A stretch of 64,000 nt of DNA, taken from contig OZ005706.1 in NCBI GenBank assembly GCA_963930775.1, positions 2,126,545 through 2,190,544 on the forward strand, in the 5' to 3' direction. This document shows, piece by piece, positions 1 through 12,778 of the stretch (position 1 is its first letter; every line of letters starts with the position of its first letter). The notes below the pieces were generated by a model. That model was not told where the DNA came from, made no database searches, and saw only the letters and a program-made list of their open reading frames with translations. The position numbers and the translations under genes are program-made. The stretch is from Cliona cf. orientalis (taxonomy: Eukaryota > Porifera > Demospongiae > Clionaida > Clionaidae).

Positions 1-156
1 CCACTCACTGAAGCTCAACAAGGACTAACTATATAAGAATCTGTTGTCAATTAGTATCCAGTTACTATATGTTTTGACTTAGACATAATAAAGTACAAAT
101 TGAAAAGTTTTGCTCTCTTGCTCTGTAGCACTGTATGTGTATCTCGGATAACTTAC

Positions 157-2863
157 AAGTCGTCAGGGCAGTTCTTTGGCTGTTGTAGTCGATGACCTGT
201 CGTTAGCATGCCGAGAAGTTCCTCAGCTTGTACCTCCTCATACGGTAGCTTTCCCAGTGTCATTATTTCCCATAATACTACTCCAAACGACCACTGTGAG
301 GGGAGGGGAGAAAGAGAGAGGGAGGGGGGAGGGAGAGAGAGGGAGAGAAAGAGAGAGAGAGAGAGAGAGGGAGGGAGCGAGCGAGCGAGAGAGCGAGAAG
401 AGAGATAAGAGAGAGAGAGATGCATTGTCAGACATCATCCCACAAGCCATTGTATAGATACGCAGTGTAATAATAACAATACATGGATAGAGTTAGGACC
501 ATCGATTTAATAGTGTCCCAATTATGGTATTGTCGTTGCTAGAAAAGCACACACATCTGTAGCTGACCATGCATGCGCCGGGCGTGGGTGGGCCGGCCGG
601 CTGGATGGATGGCTGGGTGCGTGGCTAACACTCGCCTAACACCTGCTATGTAGTCCCCACAACTGCCACACACACACACACACACACGTAGCTACACATG
701 CACACACACACACATGCACATGGCTGAAGTAAGGCAATTGTTACTCCACACTGAAACCCCAAAAACGTACATGTACATATACATGAAGTATGTTTTAACT
801 GTCACATGACTAATACAAAATGCAGCTGCATCATCCACATATGGGATACAGGGTCATGCACTCGAGTTGTCAGTTGAAGTTCAAAAGGTTAAAGGTCTAC
901 GTCTGCATATCCCTTCCAATCATTGCATGACCTTAACTACATAATAATATATCATCCCAAGAAACCAAGATCATGTTATTGTGTATCCCAAGCACTACCA
1001 TACATGTAAATACTATTTTGAGCAAAATGTACTTTCTTTGCAGTCAACAATCATGCTGTGTACACGTAAATTTCTAAAATCATTTTATCAATTAGTGCTA
1101 TCAAGAGTATCTATTATACATGCATACTCTTGGTGCTATGTATTCGTGTATAGACAAACAATACATGTACGTACCACGTCAGAATAGTGCGAGTATTTCC
1201 TGTCGCTGAGCACCTCAGCGGCCATCCACTTGACGGGGCACATCTCTCCGTCGGGCAGTCTGTTGTACTCCTCCGGGTACAGGTCCCAGCTCAAACCCCG
1301 CTCACCGATCTTCACCTGAAGATTCTCATGGACGCTAAAGGGAGTGTGTACAATGTACGTGTACGTGTTTGTGTATGAGTGTGTGTGTGTGTGTGGAGGG
1401 GGGAGGGGGGAGGGGGAGGGAAAGAATACATGAATACAGTAAAGTTATCGGCAAGAGTGCATTGTTTATTGGGAATCTGAAACACAGATGATTGTGAAAT
1501 CATCGATACAAGGGTACAGCTGTTATTATTTTAGCGGAATCCCACTAAAGCAAAGCTAGAGTACTGGTACTATATATAAATAACCAAAGGTCAGAGGTGT
1601 CCAGGAAAGTGTTGTGCACTTTTACTAATTCAATTTCTGGGCTGGAATGCACAACTAATTAGTGTCCTTTCCCTTATTGTAATTTCTAGTTTGATTCCCA
1701 CAACTCTCAATAGGGCCAAACTGCTTTCACACAGGATGGGAGGAGACACAACTAATTTGTAGACAAAGGAGGGAGTGGGTTGGTTCCCATGAAAGTGCAG
1801 TCAGCATAACCATAGTCAGCCGGCCAGCCGGCCAGCTAGCCAGCTAGGTAGCCAGGTACTTGAGCAGTTCTTTTAGTTGAGGGACATTCCTTCGTGCTAA
1901 TAATATTCCATATATGGAAATGTATACACGTTGGAAACCCCACCGCACGTACACATCCGTGCACACATACCCATGACTTCGAGAAAAGATGGTTCACTCG
2001 CTAAAGTGATTTTAGTCTCAGATGTTAGGCACATTGGCTGTGTTTTGTCTATGAATAAATCATTACTGAATGATATTGTATACGTACCTAGCCAAGGGAT
2101 TTGTATGGAGAGCTCCAGGAATAGGATAAGGATTAATCAAGGGAGGCACAGTCTTTTTTCAGGAGAGAGTTTTTAACTATGATACAGGGACTACAGATAG
2201 AGTCTGGATTAAGGAGGTGTCCTTATTAACTCTACATGTTGTAAGTGCATGCACATAGGTCATGGAGTCTGATAGTCCGTCTGTCTGTCCGTCTGTTACG
2301 ATGCTACATGTAACTTCTCCGTAGCATGTTTATGTCTACGGCAAAATAAAGTATCATAAAGTGTCTTTATGGTGATTTCAGCGTTTTGGTGCGTGGCTTT
2401 TGGCTGGAAAAACCACGTTTAAAAGTTTGGCGTTATTTCAAGCATGATATTATTTAAACAGTCTATATCACTAGGTTTACTGTTAGCCAAAGGCTATTCA
2501 TGTATATCCTCTTAGTCTGTATATATGTAAGTATATATGTGGTGAGGTGGTACTATACGGAGAAGTTTTACCAAAATCATGATGCATAACTTATCGAGTA
2601 GGCGTGTAGTACTGTATGCATGAGAACTGACTAGATATTCCTGGCTGCCAAGTCTCTGTGAGTGATGCCTTTCTTGGTGAGGTGGTACATCCCTCGAGAT
2701 ATCTGACTGGCCATCGCCACCAGATCTTGAGTGGTAAGCACCTGTCAGTCAGCGAGGGGACCGAGTGGGTGAGGGGATCAGAGTGCAGTACAGCATGAGT
2801 GTTTGTGTGTGTATATTATGTCAGAGAGAGAGAGGGGGGAGAGGGAGGGAGGGAGGGAGGGAG

Positions 2864-2915
<52 letters not shown>

Positions 2916-5149
2916 GGGGGGAGAGAGTAGGAGAGAGAGAGAGGGAAGGAGGGAGAGAGAGAGAAAGAGAGAATGAAGTTACTGTAATGTTTCAACAGGA
3001 AACCATAACAATAAGTACTTCCTCCACAACCTCATCACTACTTATACCCACATACACAATGGTCACAATACTGCTACAGTATTATAGTGATTCCAAGCCA
3101 GGAACAGTGGTAAATGATAAATACAATTTTACCACTAAACAACATAATTATCCTTCTACAGTCTAACCACACAGGAGGGAAGCAATTCAACATAGCCCCA
3201 CAAGAATACCACAATATCTACTAACAAATTAATTATCTAGGGAGATTCAACAAATTCGTTACTGTCTATAGATCTTGCCTATTAGAACATCAATATTAGA
3301 ATGCTTAATTCCACCAGTGTTGGTGTTGACAAGAATACTACCATTCTTATTCCGCCAGTGTTTGTGTATACAAGAATGAACACATATGGCATGGCTATTA
3401 TCCAACCAAGAGCCTCAACAGATAAACGAGGAGGAAGCTTAGCTTACAACTTTCGAGGTCTCCCCACAGCCCAACCCGCCCCACCACCTGGTCTCCCCGC
3501 CACCTGGGACCCGAAATTCACAATACAAATGTCTGACTCACCATTCCAGCCTTTGGCTCCCTCGCTCTAACCAGCAGCTGCTTCAGAGGCCCCAGAGAGG
3601 TCTTCGGGAAGAGAAGCATGGGCTGCTCCGTGTCGCTACAGTGACAGGCCAGCAGAGGGAGGAGGAGACGGTGAGAGACACTGCGGATGGCCAGGCCACC
3701 CTCTATCAGAGAATTCACCACAATCTCAGGAGTGTTATCTGTGCGTGGAGATAAGCAATAATTGTGATTTCTTTATCTAGTTGATACTCAACCCTCTCCC
3801 CCCCCCCCCCCCCCCAACTCTCTCCCTCTCCCTCTCTCCCTCTCTCTCTCTTTCTCTCTCCAAGATACTCACCTTTAACCGTCTTAATGATGACAGGCAT
3901 GGCTCCTTCCACATCATCCTCGGCGTTACTAAGGTAACCTTCATACACGACACCAAACACTCCTGTACAAAGCAGGGAGGGCAATGGCAGGTGGTGCAAC
4001 AAAATTTGATAAAAAAAACGAACAAAAAACGAAATTAGCTTAACAAGTAGAGAGTATAAGTGCTGACCACATGACAGGTGGAGCAGATGTTGGCCGGCTG
4101 CCCACAGCAGACTAACAGTCGGGCACTAAAAAAGCCAACCCAATAGGTCTCTAACGGTTTCTGTTGGGGAAAAAACTATGGTATGGCCAGCTACATAGCC
4201 TATATAATGGGCTATAATATAGTATTATAAAGATTCCCAGAGTGAGTATGTTCAGGCATGTTTGCAATGGAAAAACAGCTAGGACTAAAACCACAAGTGT
4301 ATAGTACAAGTAGCTAATTTAATAAGCTATAATAATATTATACATGTACATGCAGGCAACTTGCACAGGAACGGCAGTACAAGGTTGATTCTTAAGGTAG
4401 TCTGGCTGTTTGCAAGGATGCCTAAAATAGCCTTCATGCATCTGTCAGTACCAATATTTGAGTATTTGATATGTACAATGTCATTATATGGGTACTTTTG
4501 ACCACTGTGGTCGTCCAAACACCAATCAGGGGTTGGCTAAGTGGTAAGACAATGGCGAACGTTTATTGACCTCCCAGTCCAAACAGTCGACCTTTGAACG
4601 GGAGAGCTAGAGCATAAACTGCACGCACATTGCATGCGTGACACATGTACATGTAGGCTTCTAAGCTTTTAGGCTTGAAAAGGGCCATACGTAAAAAGGT
4701 TTTGATAGTTATTTTTTCAGGCTCAGTGTTCTAGTTGTACTTCCTCGTTGCTCAATGTAGTGTCTGGGAGAGAAAATGGAGACAGCTTTATGATTTTTCG
4801 CCATGCTGCAGCTATAAGCAAGAAGTCTTGCTAAGCTGCGCTTTATATCGTTGGACAATAAGCCGACAGGAACAATAAGAAAAAGTCTCTATCACCAATT
4901 TATGTAGACATAAGCATCAGCTCACTACATTAAGCTTGCCCTAAGACAATACATATATACATGTATAGGCTAGTGCCAGGCTTAGGGGGAAAAAAACAAT
5001 GGGAAAAGCCAGTGGACGCCAGGGCAACGGTCTAGCGCATCTTGGCAAACCAGATATGGGAAAGCATACCTACATCCATAGCTAGAGTGAAAACAGTGAG
5101 ATAGGAGATGAAATGTGGTGTGCACCCAAGGACTTCAAACCAGCATATC

Positions 5150-5187
<38 letters not shown>

Positions 5188-5983
5188 ACACCATCAGTTG
5201 GCTACACCTACAAGTACAGCATGTATGGTCAGTCAGCTTCACTTAAAGGGACAGGCCATGTACATGTACATGTACATGTACATGTACAAGGGATGCTGGA
5301 TACCAGCTAGTACACTAAGCTGTAAGGGTGCAGTATCACCACAACAAAAAGAGAGAGAGTAGGCAATCTGTTCTGTGTATGTGTACAAAATTCTGATACA
5401 CTCTCACTTTCTGCATGTTGTATGATATACCTGTAAATAAACTAGGATATACTTTCAAATTCACTCATACATGTAGACATTTCACTATAAACACACATGT
5501 ACATACATGTGTGTATGTATATACATGCACACAAAGGCCACATTCACATACAAAAACACATACTCTTTCTCATACACAAAAATTAATGATTATTTACATA
5601 CAGCACTACCATACTGAATCTTACATGTAACATACATTTTACAGGAATACATGCACCCCACCCCATACATGTATGACTAAAATTTATGGTGCTGGCATGC
5701 AAAGGCTAGCTATCCCATATCTGTAGCGCAGGTGGGTGCATAATATTTTATACACGTAGCAACAGTGTGGAAAAACAGCCACTTTCATGTTTGGCAGGTC
5801 AGCAGTATAGTGGTAGTAGAGTAGTGAGTGTAGGAGTTAAGCCCAAAACACCTTTAATTATTTTAATTAAAGGATACTCCCTTATTACTATTGAGTAACT
5901 ACCAAATTCATAATAATACTATGGCAAAAGATTCAGCCAATCATGCTAGCAAATGCCTTACCCGCTCCCTCCCTCCCTCCCTC

Positions 5984-6040
<57 letters not shown>

Positions 6041-9000
6041 CCCCTCCATCTCTCTTCTCCCTCTCCCCCTACTCCTCCTATTGCTCACCCTCCATAATGA
6101 TGTGTCCCATTGATATCCTCTTTCTGTCCACAAACAACTCCTTGAACGACTGGAGACTCTTAATACTCTTGGTGAGGTCATTTGGTGGCATTGTGAAGCT
6201 ACTTCGCGAATTCCTTGGACTATTCTGTAGATTAGTGATGTGCATCTGCGTCATGTGACCCGGGGACATCTCGTATTGAAGCTTGGCAGGTAGATTACTG
6301 TTCGGTCCGCTGACGTCACTGCCGGGGGGATGGTGGTGATGGAGGGCGTGGCCACCTGGACCGTTTCTAGGATACAGGTCCATGACAGTCATGTTTATCA
6401 CATCCTCCAGGTTGAGCTCGTTAGGACTATGTGAGAGAGAGAGGGGGAGAGAGAGAGAGAGAAAAAGAGGAAGAGAGGGGGGGAGACAGACAAACAGGAG
6501 GGGGAGAGAGAGATTAATAACAATTAGCATGCCAGAATGGTGCAAACAGCAAGACAGTCAGTTGCCATAGTGACGGAAGAACAACTAAGTACATGTACAT
6601 TCTTGACCTCAAGATTCGACCCAAGGTTATCTGTCAACAATAATTTGTCTTATCAGCTATCCTTCTCAGGGACTATAATATTGTGTGCATAGTTTATGTA
6701 GCACACTGAAGCTCTATGTCCTCAAACTCAACACAGCAGCTCTTCAAAGGCAAGGCAATCTGTCTCTCAAATCCAACAGTGATTGAAGCCGACACCCATA
6801 CCCTTCAAATTAAACTACACCCATTGCTAGGCAACAGCTAATACACACACACATACATATATGTCCTATGGTTATAGGTGCCACCATAAGTGTATAATTC
6901 AGCAATCTTTACCCAATTTCCCCATGCACTCTTCCTAAGTGCTTCTACTACATACATGTATGTACATTATGTTTACACGTATCTTGTACCATGTTCCATG
7001 TTCATCCATACCACAATAATATTATAATACTTCCCACACTATATACTGACTACAGCTATACATGTATATGTTATGTACAATGTAGCAATCAATGTAGAGT
7101 TATCCTGGCCCCAACGACAGGGATGATCTCAGCCAACTACTACTACAGGATGTGTACAATGTACATGTACAATGTATGTACAGAGCTTGCAAAGAAGCCC
7201 TACACACTACAGACCACTTCCTCCACTTGCACTGCACACAGCCTATGGCTAGCCTGGCCTAGCCTAGTACATCTTAGCCTGGGGCAGTAAGCTACATGCA
7301 CAGCAACGCTGCAGCATGAAACAGGCCTTTGATTAAGGTGCAGCTCTTGTGATATCACACTGATTCAGCAGATTTCCAGGAATTTATTTAGAGGGTTGGG
7401 GGCCACAGGGATTTCCTGCTCCTGTGGTTGATCTCCCGCTCCCTGGAACTATTTCCAATTTGTACATAACTATTATAGAGAATAATTGTTGAAGTGCTGG
7501 GAACATATCTGATTTCCCCTTCTAAGAACCAATAATTTACAATTTTGTAACCCCTTGACCCCCAATTTTCTGGAACAGACATCTACCCGCAAAATTGACC
7601 GAATTTCAAACACCAAAGACAATGCCAGCTACATGTACATGTAGCTAGCTACATAGGTAGGAGGTACTTACTCTTCTGTGTCCTCTCCCCTTCTCTTCAG
7701 GAACCAGTTCCTGACCATAGCACAGTGGTAGCAGAACGTCACCACAATCACGAGCACGATGATGCCCACCACCGAGCCCACGACGATGTAGAATATCTGA
7801 TTCCCAAACAGCGACTCGCCCTCTTGTCCGGGAGTGGGCTGCTGGTTACACTGCAGTACAGAGCAGTTGCAGAATATAGTGCCGGTTACGTTGAACTCCA
7901 TGCCTTGGAGGGCCTCTAAGCCTTCAACAGCAGCTGAGGTGAACTTAAAATTGAGAGTGAAGTTCGCAGTACCTTCCTTCCGTGTCGTGCAAGGAAATTT
8001 GATAGTGAAATCTGTGGGATAAGAGAGAGAGATAAAGATAGAGATAGAGAGAGAGAGAGAGATTGAGAGAATGAATATACATGTATGATGGTGTAAATGA
8101 GAGAAAATACATAACAAAGATGAACCACTGCAGTATTAAGTACCAGTCACTCAACAGTGAACTGAAATACAGGCCAAATCGAATTCAACAGCATGAGGTT
8201 CAAAAGGGGAGGATCAAAGCGTCCACTTTTAAGTGTACATGCCTATAGGCATGGCATGATATGCATGTAGCCTGTGCTAATGAGATTAAGAAGGAGACAT
8301 TGAATAGAGAGCCATTACCCTGGAGTCTGGCCCAGAGCTACATACACACCCATCATTATCACTACTGTAATGTAGAGCTCACTACTGAAGGGAGGTTTAG
8401 CATTCCACAGTAATTTCTGTCAACCACCATTTCACTCCAGTGCCTTTCATGGCCCCTCTTCAAAGACAGCTAACTGCATCAAGCTACACACTACTGCAGA
8501 TGTCTCCCCCTTTTCTCTCTCTGTACACAAGTACAGGAGTGTCCATTGAACAAAGAGGGGCACACAATACTAACTGTGACAGTAAGCTACACAGAATTCC
8601 ACACCAGGTGTACTGTACAACCACATGACACATGGTCCTAGCTATGCACCCCAATTGTTTAGGCCCTGCTTAAAGCTTTAATTTTTGTTGGTTGATGACC
8701 CCTCTCATCACTGGCCTAGCTACCCTATGATCACCTACATCCCTCTGGTAGCTGGAAATTTGTCTTTAAACTTTTTTGTTGCTAGGCAATGGGAAACAAA
8801 ATTAATAGCAGAACAGGTGTGCTATATACATGTAGATGTGGGTACACTTGAAACAAAACATAACTATTATTATTAAATTTTTGTACAGGACTCATCTCCA
8901 GACTTCCTGATTTCTGGCAGTGGAATTGTGTGCATGTATCACTATGGTAGTCATCAAGCTATGCTTTGTATTGTGCACATTATTGCAAGCAAAATAATAA

Positions 9001-9930
9001 TGAAAAACATAATAAAGCTAACATAGGAAGCATTGGAGACAGAATGGCTAGGCACATTTTCCCCACCCTTGTACTGGGATAGCAGTTTGTTTCTTTAAAA
9101 CACAATCTAGTGGGTCACTGAAATTTGATACATTGAGCTGCTGAGATGATTGATTGGGGAGGGGGCAAAGGACACAATCAAATCATCTGATCAGCAGTGA
9201 TAAGAACAAGGAGGCAGAGTTCCCATGGGACAAGAGCTCATGGCAGCCAAAAAAAAGCAAATCTTGCTTCCTGTCTTTCTCAACATAATAATATAGCACT
9301 CACTAAACCATTACAGGTGGCATCAGCTGCACGATTAATTCCATTAGCTTTGATCGCACATTCTGCATTAAATTGCAGCCACATACTATGCCAGCAGGTA
9401 TAGTTTAGTATTGCCATGCCACCTGTGGGTCCACTAGCCCTACATACATGCCTTCCCCTATACCTATAAAAAAGAGAAATTTTGTAGGATAATGCAGCAC
9501 CCTATCAGTGCATAACATTCCTCAACTCAGGCAACCCTACATATGTAGCAATTCACAGAACAAATCTACAGCCAATGCAAATCAAGTTAGGCCTATTAGC
9601 TATCCCTATCACAGTTCCTGGGGTACAAACTACATACCCATTCACACACCCACACTACACATGTATAACATACACCATCCCAATACCCAGCCAATTAGGG
9701 CAAGGAGAGACAGCAAGGGTCAGGGGGTTCAGTTAGGGAGAGTGAGGGGATGCCAAGTTAGACACAATAGAGGAGGAGGAGAACAATAGATGTGAGAAGA
9801 TGCACTAGGATGGGAGAACATACCTGTAGTAGTGAAGAATCCAGTTAAGTCCATATCATCAATTTCTATTCCACTGAATACCTCTGAGTCATTTGAATAG
9901 GTGGTGAATGTATACAAGAGAGAAATCTCC

Positions 9931-9996
<66 letters not shown>

Positions 9997-10672
9997 CTGA
10001 CATGGAAGGTGTACCAAACACAAAATAAACATTCTTACAGCAATCATCACCCATTTTGGTTCGTCACACCAAACACAGCTCCATCTTCACACCTCACTGA
10101 AAACAACCAGCTACAAACTCGCGGTGCCAACAATCATCATGTTCACAGCTATTCAACTACAGCTCCGTCCCAGCTTAGTAGATTCCCGACATAGCTATAC
10201 CATGAAACCAGGTGCTAAAAGTGCAACTGCAGACAGCTGCTTCGGTCTAATTGCCATGACAACTTTTTATGTATACCACAAGCTTATTCAGAAAACAGCT
10301 TTATACTGAGAATTGCCACTTCATTACAATAAATTCACTCCTCCTCTACATGCTTAACTTTCTATAGCATGACAATATTAAAGTAATTTTGTGTACTAGA
10401 GAGCTACTAGTAAACATCAAGAGTAATTCCTATTAATCAAATGTGCAATTAGAGGAGTGATAGATCTACAATGGTAATACCACTTACTGTATTCATCACC
10501 ATCCCACTGTCGTCAGTAATGAGCCAGCTTGAAGTGACTCCTGTGGCCACGCCCATCTCAGGCAGCATCCTTGTATTCTTAACCTTTATTGTATTGTCAC
10601 GGATAAAGTACACACCACGCTGTAAGCTGGCACTGCCAGAAGGAGGCGGGGGATCATCTGCATGAGGGAGTA

Positions 10673-10705
<33 letters not shown>

Positions 10706-11200
10706 TGGGGGGGGGGGGGGGGGGGGAGGTGAGTGTACACAACTCAATATTCTGGTGGTGAAAAGTGACCTATGCTGGTACAAAAGATTATTAACTCCAC
10801 CACAATCGAGAGTGCTTTCCCAAACTGTTTGTTGGCTTTGCCATCTCCTCTCCTTCAGCTAGCTCCTCCCCCCCTCTCCCTCCCTCCCTCCTCTCTCTCT
10901 CTCTCTTCCTTCAATGAGTAGTACACCACCATAATAATATTATACACCTTAATTAAATTTTGTCAAAAACTGAGAGTCAATTGTGATAAATCCCTCAATT
11001 ATCACATTAGCTCCCTATAAAGTCATCACTTCCCTGTACTCAGCTCCCATCATTAACACCTATCAAAGATCCTCTGGTTGCTAGGCAATGTCCAGAGACT
11101 AGGCACAAATGAAAGAAACCCTCAAGAGTCACGTTTGGCAGCCAGAAGCAAGAACACACAACAAGACTTCACTAAAGTGTCCTTCAGTCCTACACTACCA

Positions 11201-11231
<31 letters not shown>

Positions 11232-11541
11232 GGATAACACACTATCTTAGAACAGTCACACACCACCTCGATGTTCTGCAAATAATTACACCGCTACCAT
11301 AGACAACGGAGTTTCGTGTCTTGTCACAGTGACACTTACTGGTAATCGGAAAGTCCAGCCGCATCGCTTCGGGTTCAGGGATGTACCAGTGGACTTTTGT
11401 TGCCCCTGAAACGCCGAGGCACACAGACATCACTAATAGAATCGACAGAAGCAGAGAAGACCTCGAACCACCGCCACCAGTCAACAGCCGTCCGCTACCG
11501 CCCGATCGATAGAGCTTCTGAAAATCGGCGGCTTTCGACAT
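157..11541 (-). CDS. RYK: RYK-like receptor pseudokinase (3' end beyond window)
   Basis: This gene encodes a Wnt-receptor-type RYK protein. Exons I can join: 11340-11541 (start, signal-anchor/signal peptide), 10488-10657 and 9824-9929 (WIF-like ectodomain), 7672-8011 (end of ectodomain with FPCTTRKEG, then membrane segment around [19 protein letters not shown]), 6089-6426 (cytoplasmic linker ending [14 protein letters not shown]), 3873-3962 (glycine loop GVFGVVYEG and VIIK lysine), 3542-3738, about 2643-2741 (HRDLAARN), 1175-1315 ([13 protein letters not shown], then [10 protein letters not shown]) and 157-293 ([14 protein letters not shown] to NCPDDL). Phases agree at the joins I checked. 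The HRD motif is intact but DFG is replaced by GER, matching the family's pseudokinase character (human RYK also lacks DFG). A short exon between HRDLAARN and VKIG (family spacing about eight residues) was not found. The last exon ends in a GTAAGT donor, so coding continues left of the window. The linker is unusually histidine/proline-rich. Confidence 0.88.
306..420. repeat. GA/TC microsatellite at a splice acceptor
   Basis: A purine-rich (GA/GGGA)n tract. Read on the minus strand it is a long TC tract lying directly before the acceptor of the last visible RYK exon (ends at 293). Open frames across it are low complexity and not genes. Confidence 0.85.
1316..2640 (-). other. RYK intron sequence, missing small exon expected here
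   Basis: No recognisable exon found, although RYK homology requires about eight residues between the HRDLAARN exon and the exon at 1175-1315. It holds a TG/G-rich tract near 1379-1425 and a GCCGGCCA-type short repeat near 1820-1850, otherwise unremarkable AT-rich sequence. Confidence 0.5.
2825..2980. repeat. GA-rich microsatellite in RYK intron
   Basis: Long (GA)n/(GGGA)n tract upstream, on the transcript, of the exon ending at 2741. The ORF across it is pure repeat. Confidence 0.85.
3963..6088 (-). other. RYK intron, no gene seen
   Basis: About 2.1 kb of intron. Contains a (CA)n tract at 5155-5190, five tandem copies of the palindromic step TACATG near 5258-5287, and a long (TC)n run at about 5970-6050 just downstream, on the transcript, of the exon ending at 6089. 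No protein-coding signal seen. Confidence 0.6.
6427..7671 (-). other. RYK intron, no gene seen
   Basis: Intron between the membrane exon and the linker exon. The acceptor-proximal 6430-6510 is a GA tract on plus (TC on the transcript). The rest is AT-rich with TACATGTA steps. No coding signal recognised. Confidence 0.55.
8012..9823 (-). other. RYK intron, no gene seen
   Basis: Starts with a (GA)n/(GATA)n tract at 8020-8065 next to the acceptor of the 7672-8011 exon. The remainder is AT-rich unique-looking sequence; short open frames lack recognisable motifs. Confidence 0.55.
9932..9995. repeat. (GA)n microsatellite abutting a RYK acceptor
   Basis: About 30 uninterrupted GA units. On the minus strand this is a TC tract ending directly in CTGCAG at the acceptor of the exon that ends at 9929, so it forms the polypyrimidine tract. 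Confidence 0.9.
10672..10730. repeat. TG, GA and poly-G tract at a RYK acceptor
   Basis: (TG)n followed by GAGAGAGA and a run of about 19 G on plus. On the transcript it is a C/T/CA-rich tract just upstream of the exon ending at 10657. A poly-C run of about 30 nt lies in the same intron at 11200-11229. Confidence 0.85.
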
Positions 11542-12029
11542 TATTTACTTGAACGTATATTAAAACGCCACCGATAGTAGTTAGAAAGATCACGAGTAGA
11601 TCGAACAGAATCGGTAGCTGTCATGAAAAGTGTCTCGCAGTCATACGCACCATGTATGCATCCACGATCACTGATGCACCTTCATGAATCATAATTTCCA
11701 TGACCCGCAAAACCGACAAAGTCCTCAATTTTTCTTTATGCTTGTGTTCTATTTATCCGTCAAACCGTATAGTCATGCATAAACAAGGTTTCAGGTAAAG
11801 GTCGTATGCAAATTTTAAATTGTGATCTGCCTATCTGCTGCCTATCTATGGCAAAGATATACTGTAGCCACAATGGCTAGCTAGCTACATGATCACAGAT
11901 ATTAATATTAATGATGGATATAAAAAGTTAACAATCACAGTGTCAGATTCACAGTAAGCAAGCAAATGAAATTTTTTTTTACTAAGCCATGAAATCCAGA
12001 GTCAGCTCAGCACACACGATGGGTTCTCC
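11542..12029. other. Intergenic region between RYK and a small minus-strand gene
   Basis: Contains the presumed RYK promoter (RYK starts at 11541 on minus) and the 3' flank of the gene ending at 12030. I see no convincing TATA box or further gene. Confidence 0.5.
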
Positions 12030-12577
12030 TCACATGATCCCCATATCCTTTCGAAGCCTCTCCTGTGCCACATGACACACCTCATTCTTAAGCAAACTGT
12101 AGCCATCCTTCATCAGTTCCTCCATCCTTGACTTGGCCTGGAATGTTTTTTATACAAGAGACCATCAACTGAGCTCAAACCGAAACATGATATAATTTCA
12201 GGACCCGGGAGTGACAACTCTTTCCATTAGGACGGCGGGCTATGACTATGATAGCTTTAATAATTATACGTCATATTGTCTTAAGGGCTTACTTTATCAA
12301 GAGTCCAACCAGAAAGAGGTTTTCCATACAACTGCTTTGTCCACTCAACACCTTCCAATTTAAAAATTTCATGGGGTGGAGAGTGAATGGTTTTGATCAC
12401 CTTCAATTCAATCTTATAAAGATGAGCCTTGGAGTCACTCATATATTCCAGGATGTGATGTTTCTGATCATTTGTTCGCAGCAGTAGAGCCGAGTGAGCC
12501 AAGTACCTGAACTTTTGCCAATTTTCAGTACCAGGATTAAGGGGCCTCCGAGCAACAAATACGTGTTCGATCTCCAT
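12030..12577 (-). CDS. Small two-exon protein, possible permuted papain-like fold
   Basis: Exon 1 is 12293-12577 (ATG at 12577, MEIEHVFVARRPL) and exon 2 is 12030-12137, joined in phase 0 through a GTAAGC donor and a TTCCAG acceptor, giving 130 residues. The longer open frame back to 12598 begins with TTG, so the ATG at 12577 is preferred. I do not recognise the family. A histidine in LAHSALLL followed by HHILEYMSD, and a later cysteine in KNEVCHVAQERL, recall the His-before-Cys order of LRAT/PPPDE-like permuted papain enzymes; this is only a pattern-level suggestion. It is transcribed away from the filamin gene, whose ATG lies 201 bases off, so the two may share a promoter. Confidence 0.7.
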
Positions 12578-12778
12578 GCCTGTAAGGCCAGGGTGCAAAG
12601 GGCACGCAAATGCGCATGCGCGCGCATGACGTGATGTTGATCGTAATTATGAAATTACGTAACTGTTATGAATCACTTTAGTAGACACGCCCACTTTGTA
12701 TGTTGAGATCCACCCACCTCACCAGTTGCAGTGCAGCAGCAATTCCCAGGAACCAGAAGAAGAAAAGTTTGCAAGAGA
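12578..12778. promoter_or_regulatory. Putative bidirectional promoter
   Basis: The only sequence between the divergent start codons at 12577 (-) and 12779 (+). It contains a CpG-containing palindromic GCATGCGCGCGC-like stretch near 12610-12628, resembling an NRF1-type GCGCATGCGC site. No mapped start sites; the assignment rests on spacing alone plus that motif. Confidence 0.4.

Noticed and set aside
153..457. Open frames on both strands through the GA/TC tract
   Set aside because: They are microsatellite translations; only the part coding [14 protein letters not shown] is a real exon (157-293).
2765..3166. 133-residue plus-strand frame
   Set aside because: Mostly Arg-Glu repeats from a GA tract inside a RYK intron.
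5933..6181. Arg/Glu- and Ser/Leu-rich frames
   Set aside because: Microsatellite translations beside the RYK linker exon.
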